From positions 186,001 through 250,000 of the forward strand of contig NZ_JAJJPA010000006.1 of the NCBI RefSeq assembly GCF_020907985.1: a stretch of 64,000 nucleotides of DNA, read 5' to 3'. Source of the DNA: Kitasatospora humi. Its GTDB lineage: Bacteria; Actinomycetota; Actinomycetes; Streptomycetales; Streptomycetaceae. Shown piece after piece: positions 1-8,369 of the stretch. The notes under the pieces are model-generated. The model made no database searches and had not been told where the DNA came from. It was given only the letters and a program-made list of their open reading frames with translations. How positions within the stretch are numbered: position 1 is the first letter of the stretch; every line of letters starts with the position of its first letter. A program made the position numbers and the translations under genes.

Positions 1-666
1 CCCGCCCCCGGCGAGCCCGCCTACTGGTGGCTGGAAGGCCCCAACCAGTGGCCGGCGCGGCTGCCCGAGCTGCGCACCGCCGCCCTGCACTGGATCGACC
101 GCCTCGACCAGGTGGCCGCCCGGCTGCTGCGCGAGCTGCTCACCGCGATCGGCGCCCGCCCGGACTTCTACGACAGCGCCTTCGCCGGTCACCCGGCGCA
201 CCACCTCAAGCTGGTCCGCTACCCCGGCAGCGCCCCCGACGGCGACGGCCAGGGCGTCGGCACCCACAAGGACTACGGCTTCCTGACCCTGCTGCTCACC
301 GACGAGGTGCCCGGCCTCCAGGTGGAGATGCCGGACGGCGGCTTCCTGGACGTGCCGCCGAAGCCCGGCGCCTTCGTGGTCAACCTCGGCGAGCTGCTGG
401 AGGTCGCCACCGACGGCTACCTGAAGGCCACCAACCACCGCGTGGTCAGCCCGCCCGGTGCCCGCGAGCGCTACTCGGTGCCGTTCTTCTACAACCCGCG
501 CCTGGACGCCCACATCGCCCCGCTGGAGTTCCCGCACGCCCACACCGCCCCGGGCGCCACCGAGGACCCGGCCAACCCGCTCTTCGCCGAGTTCGGCGAG
601 AACGAGTTGAAGGGGTACCGCCGCGCCCACCCCGAGGTCGCCGAGCGGTACTACGCGCACGCCTGA
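1..666 (+). CDS. 2-oxoglutarate/Fe(II)-dependent oxygenase (isopenicillin N synthase-like), 5' truncated by window edge
   Basis: The frame is open from the first base and ends with TGA at 664-666, so the true start lies upstream. The visible 221 residues are the catalytic double-stranded beta-helix of the IPNS-like 2OG-Fe(II) oxygenase family. They show the GTHKDYG segment (His-x-Asp iron ligands), the distal His in ATNHRVVSP, and the Arg of RERYSVPFFYNP, which in this family binds the 2-oxoglutarate carboxylate. The early GPNQWP motif is typical of plant- and actinobacterial-type members. Such enzymes hydroxylate, desaturate or cyclise small molecules in the cytoplasm. The substrate cannot be told from sequence. 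The divergence of the family makes function calls beyond the fold unsafe. Confidence 0.9.
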   Translation, partial: PAPGEPAYWWLEGPNQWPARLPELRTAALHWIDRLDQVAARLLRELLTAIGARPDFYDSAFAGHPAHHLKLVRYPGSAPDGDGQGVGTHKDYGFLTLLLTDEVPGLQVEMPDGGFLDVPPKPGAFVVNLGELLEVATDGYLKATNHRVVSPPGARERYSVPFFYNPRLDAHIAPLEFPHAHTAPGATEDPANPLFAEFGENELKGYRRAHPEVAERYYAHA

Positions 667-676
667 TCCCGGACCT

Positions 677-722
677 CTGGTGGGACGGCACTGCTAGTGT
701 CACAGCAGGACTGTCCCACCAG
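677..722 (+). promoter_or_regulatory. Perfect 10-bp inverted repeat upstream of the MerR gene, with a candidate -10 between the arms
   Basis: The arms ctggtgggac (677-686) and gtcccaccag (713-722) are exact reverse complements separated by 26 bp. TGCTAGTGT at 692-700, an extended -10-like element, lies between them. The downstream arm runs into the AGGAG ribosome-binding site (721-725) of the MerR gene. MerR-family proteins usually bind a dyad inside the promoter, so this is a plausible autoregulatory operator. The role is inferred. Confidence 0.45.
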
Positions 723-730
723 GAGCGTTG

Positions 731-1474
731 ATGCCCGCGACCCCGCCGACCGCGCCGCTTCGGCTCACCGTTGACGAACTCGCCGCCCGCGCCGGGGTCA
801 CGGTGCGCACCCTGCGGTTCTACAGCGGTCGCGGGCTGCTCCCGCCGCCGGAGCTCGGACCGCGCCGGGTCGGCTGGTACGGCGCCGCGCACCTGGACCG
901 CCTGGAGCTGATCGAGGAACTGCAGCGGCAGGGCCTCACGCTCGCCGCGATCGAGCGCTACCTGGCCCAACTACCCAAGGACATCAGCTCCTTGGACCTG
1001 GCCATCCACCGCGCCCTGGTGGCCGCGTGGACCCCGGAGTCGGCCGAGGAGGCCGATGCCGAGCGGCTCTCGCAGCGGGTCGGCCGGCGGTTGAGCGGCG
1101 ACGACCTCGACCGGCTGGTGGCGATGGGCGCCCTGCACCGCACCGACCGGCCCGAGGTGTTCCGGGTCGACCCCGGCCTGCTGCCGCTCGGCGCCCGGGT
1201 GCTGGACCTGCCGATACCGCTGGAGACCATCATGGCCACCCGGGCCCTGGTCCGGCTGCACAGCCAGGCCACCGCCCGCGAACTGCACCGGTTGTTCCGC
1301 GAGACGGTCTGGAAGCCGCTGCGCGAACGGGAGTCGGACCCGGCCGAACTCGACCGGATGCGCGAACTCACCGCCGAGGTCGAACCGCTGCTCGCCCAGG
1401 CGCTGGTGACGGCCTTCCACCGCTCGCTGGCCGAGGCGCTGGCCGAAAGCTCGGCCCGCGGCGGCGAGGGCTGA
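731..1474 (+). CDS. MerR family transcriptional regulator with long C-terminal domain
   Basis: A 247-residue DNA-binding protein. The N-terminal winged helix (about residues 10-80) contains the MerR signature LAARAGVTVRTLRFYSGRGLL, split here by its turn, followed by a dimerisation helix region. The remaining ~150 residues form an alpha-helical C-terminal domain with no cysteine cluster, so a metal sensor is unlikely and a small-molecule or orphan regulator fits better. ATG at 731 is preferred over TTG at 728 because AGGAG at 721-725 gives correct spacing only to 731. A perfect inverted repeat precedes the gene. It follows the oxygenase by 64 bp on the same strand and may be transcribed separately. 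Confidence 0.88.
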   Translation: MPATPPTAPLRLTVDELAARAGVTVRTLRFYSGRGLLPPPELGPRRVGWYGAAHLDRLELIEELQRQGLTLAAIERYLAQLPKDISSLDLAIHRALVAAWTPESAEEADAERLSQRVGRRLSGDDLDRLVAMGALHRTDRPEVFRVDPGLLPLGARVLDLPIPLETIMATRALVRLHSQATARELHRLFRETVWKPLRERESDPAELDRMRELTAEVEPLLAQALVTAFHRSLAEALAESSARGGEG

Positions 1475-1477
1475 GGC

Positions 1478-3010
1478 CTACTGCGCCTGCGGCGGCCGGC
1501 CGGTGCTGGACGACACGTCGACCGCGACGACCTGACCGTTCGGCTTGAACTCGACGATCGGTATCGCCTTGTTCATCGGATTGCCGTCGTTGTCCAGCGA
1601 GATCAGGCCGCTGGCCCCCTCGATCGCGGTCGGGCCGTAGAGGGCGGTCAGCATCTGGATGACGCTGGAGCCGGTGACCTGGTCGGGCGGGGTGCTGGCG
1701 GAGACGGCGGCCCGGATCGCCACCACGGCCGCCAGCACCCCGTCGTGGCCCATGATGGCCTGGCCGTCGAAGAGTTCCTCGTTCGCGAACTGGCGGGTGT
1801 ACTCGCCCCCGGCGGTGAACGGCTCGATGGCCGCGGGCGAGAAGACCCGCGGCGCCAGCTTCCAGGCGTCCGGGTGCGCCAGACCGGTGTACAGCAGCCG
1901 GATGTTGCCCAGGCGCAGCGCCTTCTCCACCTCGTCGCGGCCCGCCGACTGCGTCACCTGCGACGCGTCGTCACCCGCGATCACGATCAACTGCTGGTCG
2001 ACGCACTGGCGTTGCGAGAGCGGCCCGAGGAACTGGGGCAGGTCGATGCCGCGGCCCGCGAAGAACACCGCGGCCGGACGGTTCTGGCACAGGCCGGCCA
2101 TCTGGTTGGCGAAGTTGGTGGAGACGTCCTTCTCACCGGAGTCGAAGACCATGTCGTGCGGCAGCAGTTGCGCGTGGTAGCTCTTGGTGAACTGGTCGGC
2201 GAGCGAGCCGCTGTAGAGATCGCCCTGCACCGCGTCCCTGACCAGCTGCACCTTCGCGGCCGGCTGGTCCTTGAAGTACGACTGCAGGAAGGCCGCGGCG
2301 GCGGCCGCCTCGTCGGAGTTGGGCGGTGCCACCCGGACCAGGCCGTGCGTCGGGGTGAGGCCGTCCGCGGTGATCACCGATCCGAAGGCGGCCAGGCCGT
2401 CACCCGTGATCCGGTCGATGGTGTCCCGGGTGTTCGTGGTGCTGGTGCCCAGCCCCGCCACCGCGACGATGCGGTCCCGGGCGCGGTGCGCCTCGATCTG
2501 CGCCAGGGCGTAGTCCCGCTGCTCCTTGTCGTAGCCGGGGTTCGCCAGCAGCAGCCGGATCTTCGGTGCGTCGCCGTTGGTGTTCCGCTGGTTGGCGAGG
2601 TACTGGGCGATGTAGGCGCCCTCGATCTCGTGCCGGATCGAGTCGGCGGTGCTGGTGCCGTCCGCGCTCGGGACCATCGGCAGCAGGTAGACCACGCTGA
2701 CCCAGGGGGTGCTGCCGGTCGTGACCGCGTGGTCCTCCGTGGCGATCTTCCCGATGACCGTCTTCAGGTCGGGGGAGAAGGTGAAGTCGTGGCTCCCGTC
2801 GGTCAGTCCTACGCACTCGTGGTCCGCGCCGCGCCTGGCCACCCCGTCGCCGCAGCTGGTGCTCGCCGGGCGCAGCCCGAAGTAGAGCCCGGTGCCGACC
2901 AGGGCGAGCGCCGCCGCCATCGCCGTGATCCCGGTGCGCCGCAGCCACCAGGGCTTCGGCGGGTCCCAGGGCTCCGGCTCGGTGAGGTCGTTCGAGGAGA
3001 GCGGGGTCAT
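1478..3010 (-). CDS. Membrane-anchored type 1 periplasmic-binding (ABC substrate-binding-like) protein
   Basis: A 510-residue protein. About 26 cytoplasmic residues with a proline/tryptophan-rich tail are followed by one transmembrane helix (about 27-46) and a large extracytoplasmic Leu/Ile/Val-binding-like bilobed domain (type 1 periplasmic-binding fold, branched-chain amino-acid receptor family). There is no cleavable signal or lipobox as in a normal binding lipoprotein, and no permease or ABC ATPase lies nearby. ATG at 3010 has AGGAGG nine bases upstream. It sits 31 bp downstream of the P-loop NTPase gene on the same strand, so the two are probably one operon. I infer a receptor that senses an extracellular ligand for the NTPase, not an importer. 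Ligand unknown. Confidence 0.8.
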   Translation of the reverse strand: MTPLSSNDLTEPEPWDPPKPWWLRRTGITAMAAALALVGTGLYFGLRPASTSCGDGVARRGADHECVGLTDGSHDFTFSPDLKTVIGKIATEDHAVTTGSTPWVSVVYLLPMVPSADGTSTADSIRHEIEGAYIAQYLANQRNTNGDAPKIRLLLANPGYDKEQRDYALAQIEAHRARDRIVAVAGLGTSTTNTRDTIDRITGDGLAAFGSVITADGLTPTHGLVRVAPPNSDEAAAAAAFLQSYFKDQPAAKVQLVRDAVQGDLYSGSLADQFTKSYHAQLLPHDMVFDSGEKDVSTNFANQMAGLCQNRPAAVFFAGRGIDLPQFLGPLSQRQCVDQQLIVIAGDDASQVTQSAGRDEVEKALRLGNIRLLYTGLAHPDAWKLAPRVFSPAAIEPFTAGGEYTRQFANEELFDGQAIMGHDGVLAAVVAIRAAVSASTPPDQVTGSSVIQMLTALYGPTAIEGASGLISLDNDGNPMNKAIPIVEFKPNGQVVAVDVSSSTGRPPQAQ

Positions 3011-3041
3011 CGCGGTGGACCTCCTGACTGCTGACTGCGGC

Positions 3042-5147
3042 TCAGATCGGGTGGCTCTCGTAGCGGGCGGCCTCGGAACGCAGCACGGCACCGTTCGCGT
3101 CGGGGGTGTGCAGGGCGAGGTCCCGGAAGGACGCGCTGATGGTGAAGTTGAGGTCGGGCCGGGCGCTGGGCAGTCGGTTGCGCGGGTCGACGGCCAGCCA
3201 CAGCGCGGTGACCAGCAGGGCCAGCGCCCGGTGCCGGCGGAAGGCCTCGGGGGCCAGCCGGCGGGCGAGTCGGTCCGCCCGGTGCGAGGCGGAGACCGAG
3301 GCGTCCACCGGATCGCGCATCGGTGCCGCGGTGACCGCGTACAACTCGTAGAGCCAGGCCTCGGTGGGCAGGCTGCTCAGGCCGTCCTCCAGGTGCGCGA
3401 CGACCGACTCCACCTGCCCGAGCGAGAGTTGGTGGGACAGGGCACTCAGCTGGTGGCCCTCGCGGCCGGCGTGCCAGTCGTGGAGGCGCTGGTGTGCGGC
3501 GTCCCAGTCCGGATACGGGCCGTCCGGGCCGCGGTCGGCCAACTCCCGTAGCAGCAGCAGCCAGAGCCAGGGCTGCAGCACCAGGGCCTCGGGCAGCGGC
3601 TGCGGATGGGCGGTGCGGCCGTCGGTCGGCAGGTAGCCGCAGCCGCGGCCGCCCCGGGTGCCGGCGTCCTCGGTCAGCGACGGCACCAGCCACAGGCGCC
3701 CGGCCGTCTCCTCCAGCAGGGTCTCCCGGATCCGGTCCGGAAAGCCGGTCAGCAGCGTCGAGTTGACCGCCGACTCGATGTCCCGGGAGGCGGCGCAGGT
3801 GGCCAGCGCCGCCAGTTGCTCCGCCTCCATGTCCTGCAGCAGGTAGCGCAGCGACTCCTGGCGCAGGGTCAGCCGGCCGCCGGCCGCCGACCGGGTCGCG
3901 GTGGACTCCGGACCGACCGGCCCGGAGTCCAGGATGCCGCGCAGCCGCTCGTCGGCGTCCGGCTGGTCGATCATGCGGGCGGCGGCCCGCTGCATCCGCA
4001 GCACGCTCCACGGGTGGCCGTAGGTCAGCCGGTGGACCAGCGGGGTGGCCTCCGGCAGCTGCGGGTCGATCGCGGCTGCCAGTCGGGACACCTGGCCCGC
4101 CGTCAGGTCGGGCAACTGGACGGCGTACCACCACCAGGAGGCGTCCGCCGGGGACTGCGGGACGCCGGACCGCCAGTCGGCGTACGACGCCCGGTGGGCG
4201 TCACTTATCCGCAGCCCGGCCGGCCCCGGGTCGAACGGCCCCGGCACGGCCCGCGCGGTGGAGGAGGTGGCCACCGCCAGCAGCGGGTCGCAGCCGCCGC
4301 CCTCGCGCTGGATCAGCGACTCCCGCACCTCCAGCAGCAGCGCCAGGAACCGGGCGCCGCCACCGCGGTCGATGTTGTCCAGCACCACCAGGCAGTTGCG
4401 CTCCCGGCCCGCGCCGCCGGGGCGGCGGTAGGCGGCCCGCAGATCGGCCAGGAACGCCTCGCAGAGCAGCCGGTCCACCCGGTGCATGTCGGCGGGCTGT
4501 TCGCTCCTGCTGCGTTCGTTGAGGGCCACCAGGGCGTCCAGCGCGGGCTGGCCGCGGTCACCGCCGTACCATTCCAGGCCGGCCCGCGACGAGGCGTTCA
4601 GCAGTCTCGGGCCCAGTCCGCGCAGCAGCAGCGCGGCCATCAAGCCGGCTCCCGGCACCGGGATCACGCCCAAGTCGTTGAGCAGGCCGACACCTTCGGA
4701 GAGCGCGTCGGCCACCAGACCGGCACCGCGGGCCCGGGCCTCCCGCATCCGCTTCTCCAACTCGCGGCGCGCCCGGTCCGGGCTGGCCACGTCCAGCCGA
4801 AGATCCGGGTCGACGGCCACCAGCCCGTGCGTCAGCCGCGGGAAGCGCGGCCCCTTGGGGGTGAGCGAGAGCCGGAACGCCAGCCGCGCCACCACCTCGT
4901 GCGGGCGCAGCGCACCGGCGGCGAAGTCGTGCCCCGCCTGCGGCGCGGTGGACGCGCGGTGCGCCAGGTGGCGCAGCAGCGAGGTCTTGCCGCTGCCGTG
5001 CCGGCCGAGCAGCGCGATCACCGGCAGTTCCCGGTCCGGCCGCCGGAAGTCGCCCTGCTGGGCCGGTGTCCTGGCGCGCACCCAGCAGTCGCGCACCAGG
5101 TCCTCGATGGCCTCGACGCCCAGCAGGCGTCTCGGTGTGTCGGGCAC
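3042..5147 (-). CDS. Large P-loop NTPase partnered with the receptor-like binding protein
   Basis: A 701-residue cytoplasmic protein. Walker A GRHGSGKTS lies near residues 48-56 and a Walker B-like CLVVLDNID near 252-260, with a mobile middle helix pair and a long alpha-helical C-terminal half. The layout resembles KAP/STAND-type signalling ATPases, but I cannot assign a subfamily. GTG at 5147 is chosen because AGGGGGAA lies seven bases upstream. An ATG at 5240 would add 31 poor residues and sits directly behind a TACTGAT -10-like sequence. The downstream neighbour is the membrane-tethered binding protein. Together they look like a sensory or conflict-type module; that role is inference. Confidence 0.72.
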   Translation of the reverse strand: MPDTPRRLLGVEAIEDLVRDCWVRARTPAQQGDFRRPDRELPVIALLGRHGSGKTSLLRHLAHRASTAPQAGHDFAAGALRPHEVVARLAFRLSLTPKGPRFPRLTHGLVAVDPDLRLDVASPDRARRELEKRMREARARGAGLVADALSEGVGLLNDLGVIPVPGAGLMAALLLRGLGPRLLNASSRAGLEWYGGDRGQPALDALVALNERSRSEQPADMHRVDRLLCEAFLADLRAAYRRPGGAGRERNCLVVLDNIDRGGGARFLALLLEVRESLIQREGGGCDPLLAVATSSTARAVPGPFDPGPAGLRISDAHRASYADWRSGVPQSPADASWWWYAVQLPDLTAGQVSRLAAAIDPQLPEATPLVHRLTYGHPWSVLRMQRAAARMIDQPDADERLRGILDSGPVGPESTATRSAAGGRLTLRQESLRYLLQDMEAEQLAALATCAASRDIESAVNSTLLTGFPDRIRETLLEETAGRLWLVPSLTEDAGTRGGRGCGYLPTDGRTAHPQPLPEALVLQPWLWLLLLRELADRGPDGPYPDWDAAHQRLHDWHAGREGHQLSALSHQLSLGQVESVVAHLEDGLSSLPTEAWLYELYAVTAAPMRDPVDASVSASHRADRLARRLAPEAFRRHRALALLVTALWLAVDPRNRLPSARPDLNFTISASFRDLALHTPDANGAVLRSEAARYESHPI

Positions 5148-5571
5148 GCTGCCGTTCCCCCTTCCCTCGAAGGTGATCACGCCGCACGGCGAGCACTCAT
5201 GGTGCCACGAAGTCCCGCTCTCCGCGCGGAGATTGACCATGATCAGTACCAGAGTGACACCTGATGCGGGGGCGCGCCGGGAAGGGCGGACGGGCGTGTA
5301 CGGCCCACTTCACCACCCCGGTCGGCGGCCCCGGCGCTCGGCGGCGGCGGGCGATCCCTCGCACCACCGCGTCCGTCCCGGCAGCAGCCCCGCCGACGCC
5401 CGCTGCTCCGCCTGCGACCGATCGACGGCCGCCACCCCGGGAAGGCGGATGGGGCGCTCCCCCGGACCGGTGACTGTTCGCGCGGGTGCCGTGTGCCTCC
5501 GGGGGGCGCCGGGTGGATGTCATCAGGATGCAGGGCAGCGGGGGAGCCGCACCTATGACAGGGAGCAAGTC
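5148..5571. other. Divergent intergenic region between the NTPase operon and the secreted inhibitor
   Basis: About 420 bp with no convincing gene. It should hold promoters for both divergent units. A possible minus-strand -10 (TACTGAT) lies near 5241-5247. Short open frames here are GC-rich shadows without ribosome-binding sites. Confidence 0.4.
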
Positions 5572-5967
5572 TTGAAGCGTCGGATCTCGTTCGTCCTCGG
5601 CACCGCCGTGCTGGCCGGCCTGGCCGTCCTGCCCACCCAGACGGCCACGGCCGACGTGCACCGCGTGCGCATCGTCACGGGGCAGGGCTCCGTTGCCTGC
5701 ACCGACGGGTTCGTCTGCCTGTATGAGAACTCCGGCCTCAACCAGCCGTCCCCCGGCCGCGTGCTGCTCACCGACGGGAACATCGGCTGGCTGAGTGACT
5801 ACGGCTTCAACGACATCACCAGCTCGGTGTGCAACCACACCGGCGTGCGCGCCACGCTCTACGCGGACAGCGGCATGCAGGGCGACTGGATCATGGTCGA
5901 CCCCGGAACCTGCAACAACGTGCCGGACTGGTTCAACGACACGGCCTCCTCCCTCCACCTGAACTGA
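5572..5967 (+). CDS. Secreted peptidase inhibitor family I36-like protein
   Basis: A 131-residue exported protein. The TTG start at 5572 has GGGAG six bases upstream and begins directly with a signal peptide (basic KRR, hydrophobic core, cleavage probably after TATA at about residue 27). The mature part has four cysteines in ACTDGFVCLYE, SSVCNH and GTCNN, plus the FNDITSSV pattern seen in family I36 inhibitors such as the Streptomyces metalloproteinase inhibitor (a beta-gamma-crystallin-like fold). Most homologues have no tested target. The gene stands alone and is followed by a strong hairpin terminator. Confidence 0.75.
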   Translation: MKRRISFVLGTAVLAGLAVLPTQTATADVHRVRIVTGQGSVACTDGFVCLYENSGLNQPSPGRVLLTDGNIGWLSDYGFNDITSSVCNHTGVRATLYADSGMQGDWIMVDPGTCNNVPDWFNDTASSLHLN

Positions 5968-5980
5968 GCCGCATCACCCA

Positions 5981-6013
5981 TGGTGCCCCTCCGGAGCGTC
6001 CGGAGGGGCACCA
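5981..6013. terminator. Strong hairpin terminator, 15-bp perfect stem
   Basis: Positions 5981-5995 and 5999-6013 pair perfectly around a three-base loop (gcg). There is no U-tract, as is usual in Streptomyces. It lies between convergent genes (5967 plus, 6052 minus), so it can serve both. Confidence 0.8.
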
Positions 6014-6051
6014 GGTTCGGGCAGGGACTCAGGCCGCCGACCGGCGGGCCG

Positions 6052-6663
6052 TCACATGGTGCCGATGCACAGCAGGCCCAGCAGCTTCCCATCGGTGTCG
6101 CGGGCTTCGAGGCAGAGCGCGAACTCGTCGTTGACCGGGAAGGCCAGGACGTTCAGGCCGGTCTCCTGGTCCACCACGACGTCCACCCAGGCCCGGGGGC
6201 GGCCGGCCGGGTCGGCCGTGGCGAGCTCGGCCTCGACGTGGGCCACCAGCGCGTCGACGTCCGCGAAGCCGTCGGAGCGGGTGTCGTCCGAGTGGAACGC
6301 GTTCATCGCGCCGGCGTCCCACACGAACCCGAAGTCGGGGCCGAGCGGCTGCGTGTCCTCGATGGCGTCGACGAACTCGGCCCCGGCGATCACCTCCGGC
6401 TCGGCCAGCGGGATGAACGCCATGCTGACGTAGGCCGTTTCTTCGCCGCTCTCCTCGTCACGGCGCCGGACCACGCCCAGGTGCACGGGGTGCAGGCCCG
6501 GCGGCACGTCACCGCAGGCCGAGTACTCCGACGGATCCGGGCTGCTGAACACCAGCGCCGAGGCGACCCGCAGGTCGCCGGCGTAGTGGAACTCGTCCGG
6601 CTGGTCCGACGAGTACTCGATGTGCTCCTCGGCAAGCTGCCGGAGCAGGGTGTTGATCTCCAT
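6052..6663 (-). CDS. Hypothetical protein resembling DUF4241
   Basis: A 203-residue acidic cytoplasmic protein with no signal peptide or membrane helix. The pattern (a short N-terminal AGDLRVASALVFSSPDP segment, then VHLGVVRR, then AYVSMAFIPL and FGFVWDAGAMNAF) matches my recollection of DUF4241 proteins, which have no known biochemical role and often sit near polymorphic-toxin or immunity genes. The assignment is tentative. The start at 6663 has no clear ribosome-binding site. It diverges from the acetyltransferase gene and converges on the terminator at 5981-6013. Confidence 0.6.
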   Translation of the reverse strand: MEINTLLRQLAEEHIEYSSDQPDEFHYAGDLRVASALVFSSPDPSEYSACGDVPPGLHPVHLGVVRRRDEESGEETAYVSMAFIPLAEPEVIAGAEFVDAIEDTQPLGPDFGFVWDAGAMNAFHSDDTRSDGFADVDALVAHVEAELATADPAGRPRAWVDVVVDQETGLNVLAFPVNDEFALCLEARDTDGKLLGLLCIGTM

Positions 6664-6752
6664 GGGCGCCGATCATGGCAGCCGCCACCGACAGACGGGC
6701 CGGTGGGTACCCGGCCACGGGCCCCGCGCACCCCGGCGGGCAGACTTTGCGC

Positions 6753-7334
6753 ATGCGGATCGTGTCGTTCCCGGAGGAGGCCACTCCCCGGCAGTTGCGT
6801 GCCCAGGTGCTGGACCTGCAGGAGGAGGCCTGGCCGTCCGATGACGGCGAGGGCCCGGTCGCGGGTGCGCTGACCCACGACCCCGCGCTGCGGCCGTGCT
6901 CGGTGCTACTGGTGGACGGATCCGTGGTGCTCGCCGCCCTGGACATCCTGGCGAAGGAGATCGTCCATGCCGACCGGCGGCTCCTGGCGGGCGGGCTCAG
7001 CACCGTGGTGACCCGGCGGTCCGCCCGGGGTCGCGGGCACGGTCGTCAACTGGTCGCGTCAGCACGTCGGTTGATGGCCGACCAGGGCCTCGACCTCGGG
7101 CTGTTCAGCTGCGACCGCCCGCTCCAGGCGTTCTACGAGAGCGCGGGCTGGCAGCTGCTGCCCGGCGCCGTACTGGTCGGCGGAACGGCGCGGGCGCCCT
7201 TCCCCAGCGACCGGCCCGGGTTCGACAAGGTCACCATGGCCGACTTCTTCTCCCCGGCCGGCCGGCAGGCCCGGGCCTCGTTCCCGCACAGCCGCGTCGA
7301 GTTGCATCCCGGGGAGATCGACAAGCTCTGGTGA
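6753..7334 (+). CDS. GNAT family N-acetyltransferase
   Basis: A 193-residue protein with the GNAT acetyl-CoA-binding pyrophosphate loop in VTRRSARGRGHGRQLV (the R/Q-x-x-G-x-G/A pattern) and the C-terminal FYESAGWQ segment typical of motif B. The substrate is unknown; homologous aminoglycoside and generic acetyltransferases share this layout. The ATG at 6753 was chosen because the similarity-bearing sequence starts with MRIVSFPEE. The reading frame is open further upstream, but that part is low-complexity and overlaps the divergent promoter. Confidence 0.82.
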   Translation: MRIVSFPEEATPRQLRAQVLDLQEEAWPSDDGEGPVAGALTHDPALRPCSVLLVDGSVVLAALDILAKEIVHADRRLLAGGLSTVVTRRSARGRGHGRQLVASARRLMADQGLDLGLFSCDRPLQAFYESAGWQLLPGAVLVGGTARAPFPSDRPGFDKVTMADFFSPAGRQARASFPHSRVELHPGEIDKLW

Positions 7335-7367
7335 TCGAGCCGCCTCCCGGGAAGCCCTGGTGACGGT

Positions 7368-8369
7368 TCACCGCCCGAGGACCCGCCGCAACCACCGGGT
7401 GCGGGCCTCGCGGGCGTCCCGGCTGAGGGCCGCCCGCGGGGCGAGGGTGTCGAAGCCGTGGAACGCGCCGGGCCAGACGTGCAGTTCGGCGTCGCCACCG
7501 GCACGCCAGATCGCGTCGGCGTAGGCCACGACCTCGTCGCGGAAGGTCTCGGCCGAGCCGACCTCCAGGTAGGCCGGGGGCAGCGCGGCCAGCTCGGTGG
7601 CGCGCGCCGGGGCCGCGTAGGGCGACAGGTCGGCGGTGCCGTACCGGTCACCCAGCAGGGCCTGCCAGGCAACGGCGTTGGAGGCCCGGTCCCACGGGTC
7701 GTGGCCGGCCATCTGATGGCTGGAGAAGGTGGCGCCGCGGTCGTCGAGCATGGGGCTCAGCAGCAGCTGGCCGATCGGCGCCGGCCCGCCCCGGTCGCGG
7801 GTCAGTAGGGCCAGTGCGGCAGCCAGTCCCCCACCGGCGCTCTTGCCGCCGAGGACGACGCGGTCCGCGTCCAGGCCGAGTTCGGCCGCGTGCCCGGCCG
7901 CCCAGACCAGCCCGGCGTAGCAGTGCTCCAGCGGCTCGAGGTACTGCGCCTTCGGGGCCAGCGGGTACTCCACGGAGACGACGGCGAGTCGCAGGGGGAG
8001 CGCCCAATCGCGCAGCAGTCGCGGCAGCACGGACCACGCGTTGCCCATGACCATCCCGCCGCCGTGCAGGTAGTACAGCAGCGGCAGCGGCCCGGTGACC
8101 CCGGCGGGCCGTGCGGCCACCAGGCCGACCTCGCGCCCGTTCACCGCCGGCGCACGCAGCTCGGCCACCTCGAACCGGCCGCCGTCCCGGAGTTCGCCGA
8201 TCGCCGGCCGGGGCCGGGCCGCGGCGTCCCGCTCCTGCCGGGCCGCCAGGCCGGCCAGGGTGAGCGGCTCCCGGCGGCCGACGGCGGCCAGTACGGCGGT
8301 CAACTCCGGGTCGAAGGGCGGCGCCTGAGCCGTGCCGTCAGGCCGCACCGGTACTTCCTCACTGCGCAT
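7368..8369 (-). CDS. Alpha/beta-hydrolase, hormone-sensitive-lipase family esterase
   Basis: A 333-residue hydrolase. The oxyanion motif HGGG (YLHGGGMVMGN), the nucleophile elbow GKSAGG, and a C-terminal His in AFHGFD with a preceding Asp make a full HSL-type catalytic triad. It likely cleaves short-chain esters in the cytoplasm. The ATG at 8369 overlaps the last 11 bases of the upstream STAND regulator gene, which suggests translational coupling. A GTG at 8348 preceded by GAGGAA is an equally reasonable start and would place the gene 10 bp after the regulator's stop. Confidence 0.88.
   Translation of the reverse strand: MRSEEVPVRPDGTAQAPPFDPELTAVLAAVGRREPLTLAGLAARQERDAAARPRPAIGELRDGGRFEVAELRAPAVNGREVGLVAARPAGVTGPLPLLYYLHGGGMVMGNAWSVLPRLLRDWALPLRLAVVSVEYPLAPKAQYLEPLEHCYAGLVWAAGHAAELGLDADRVVLGGKSAGGGLAAALALLTRDRGGPAPIGQLLLSPMLDDRGATFSSHQMAGHDPWDRASNAVAWQALLGDRYGTADLSPYAAPARATELAALPPAYLEVGSAETFRDEVVAYADAIWRAGGDAELHVWPGAFHGFDTLAPRAALSRDAREARTRWLRRVLGR

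Noticed and set aside
5148-5240. Upstream ATG (5240) for the NTPase
   Set aside because: It sits one base after a -10-like TACTGAT and adds residues without similarity; GTG 5147 has a proper ribosome-binding site.
3606-5264. Long plus-strand open frame (about 550 codons) opposite the NTPase gene
   Set aside because: It is a GC-bias shadow of the minus-strand gene, with Gln/Arg/Gly-rich translation, no ribosome-binding site and no domain.
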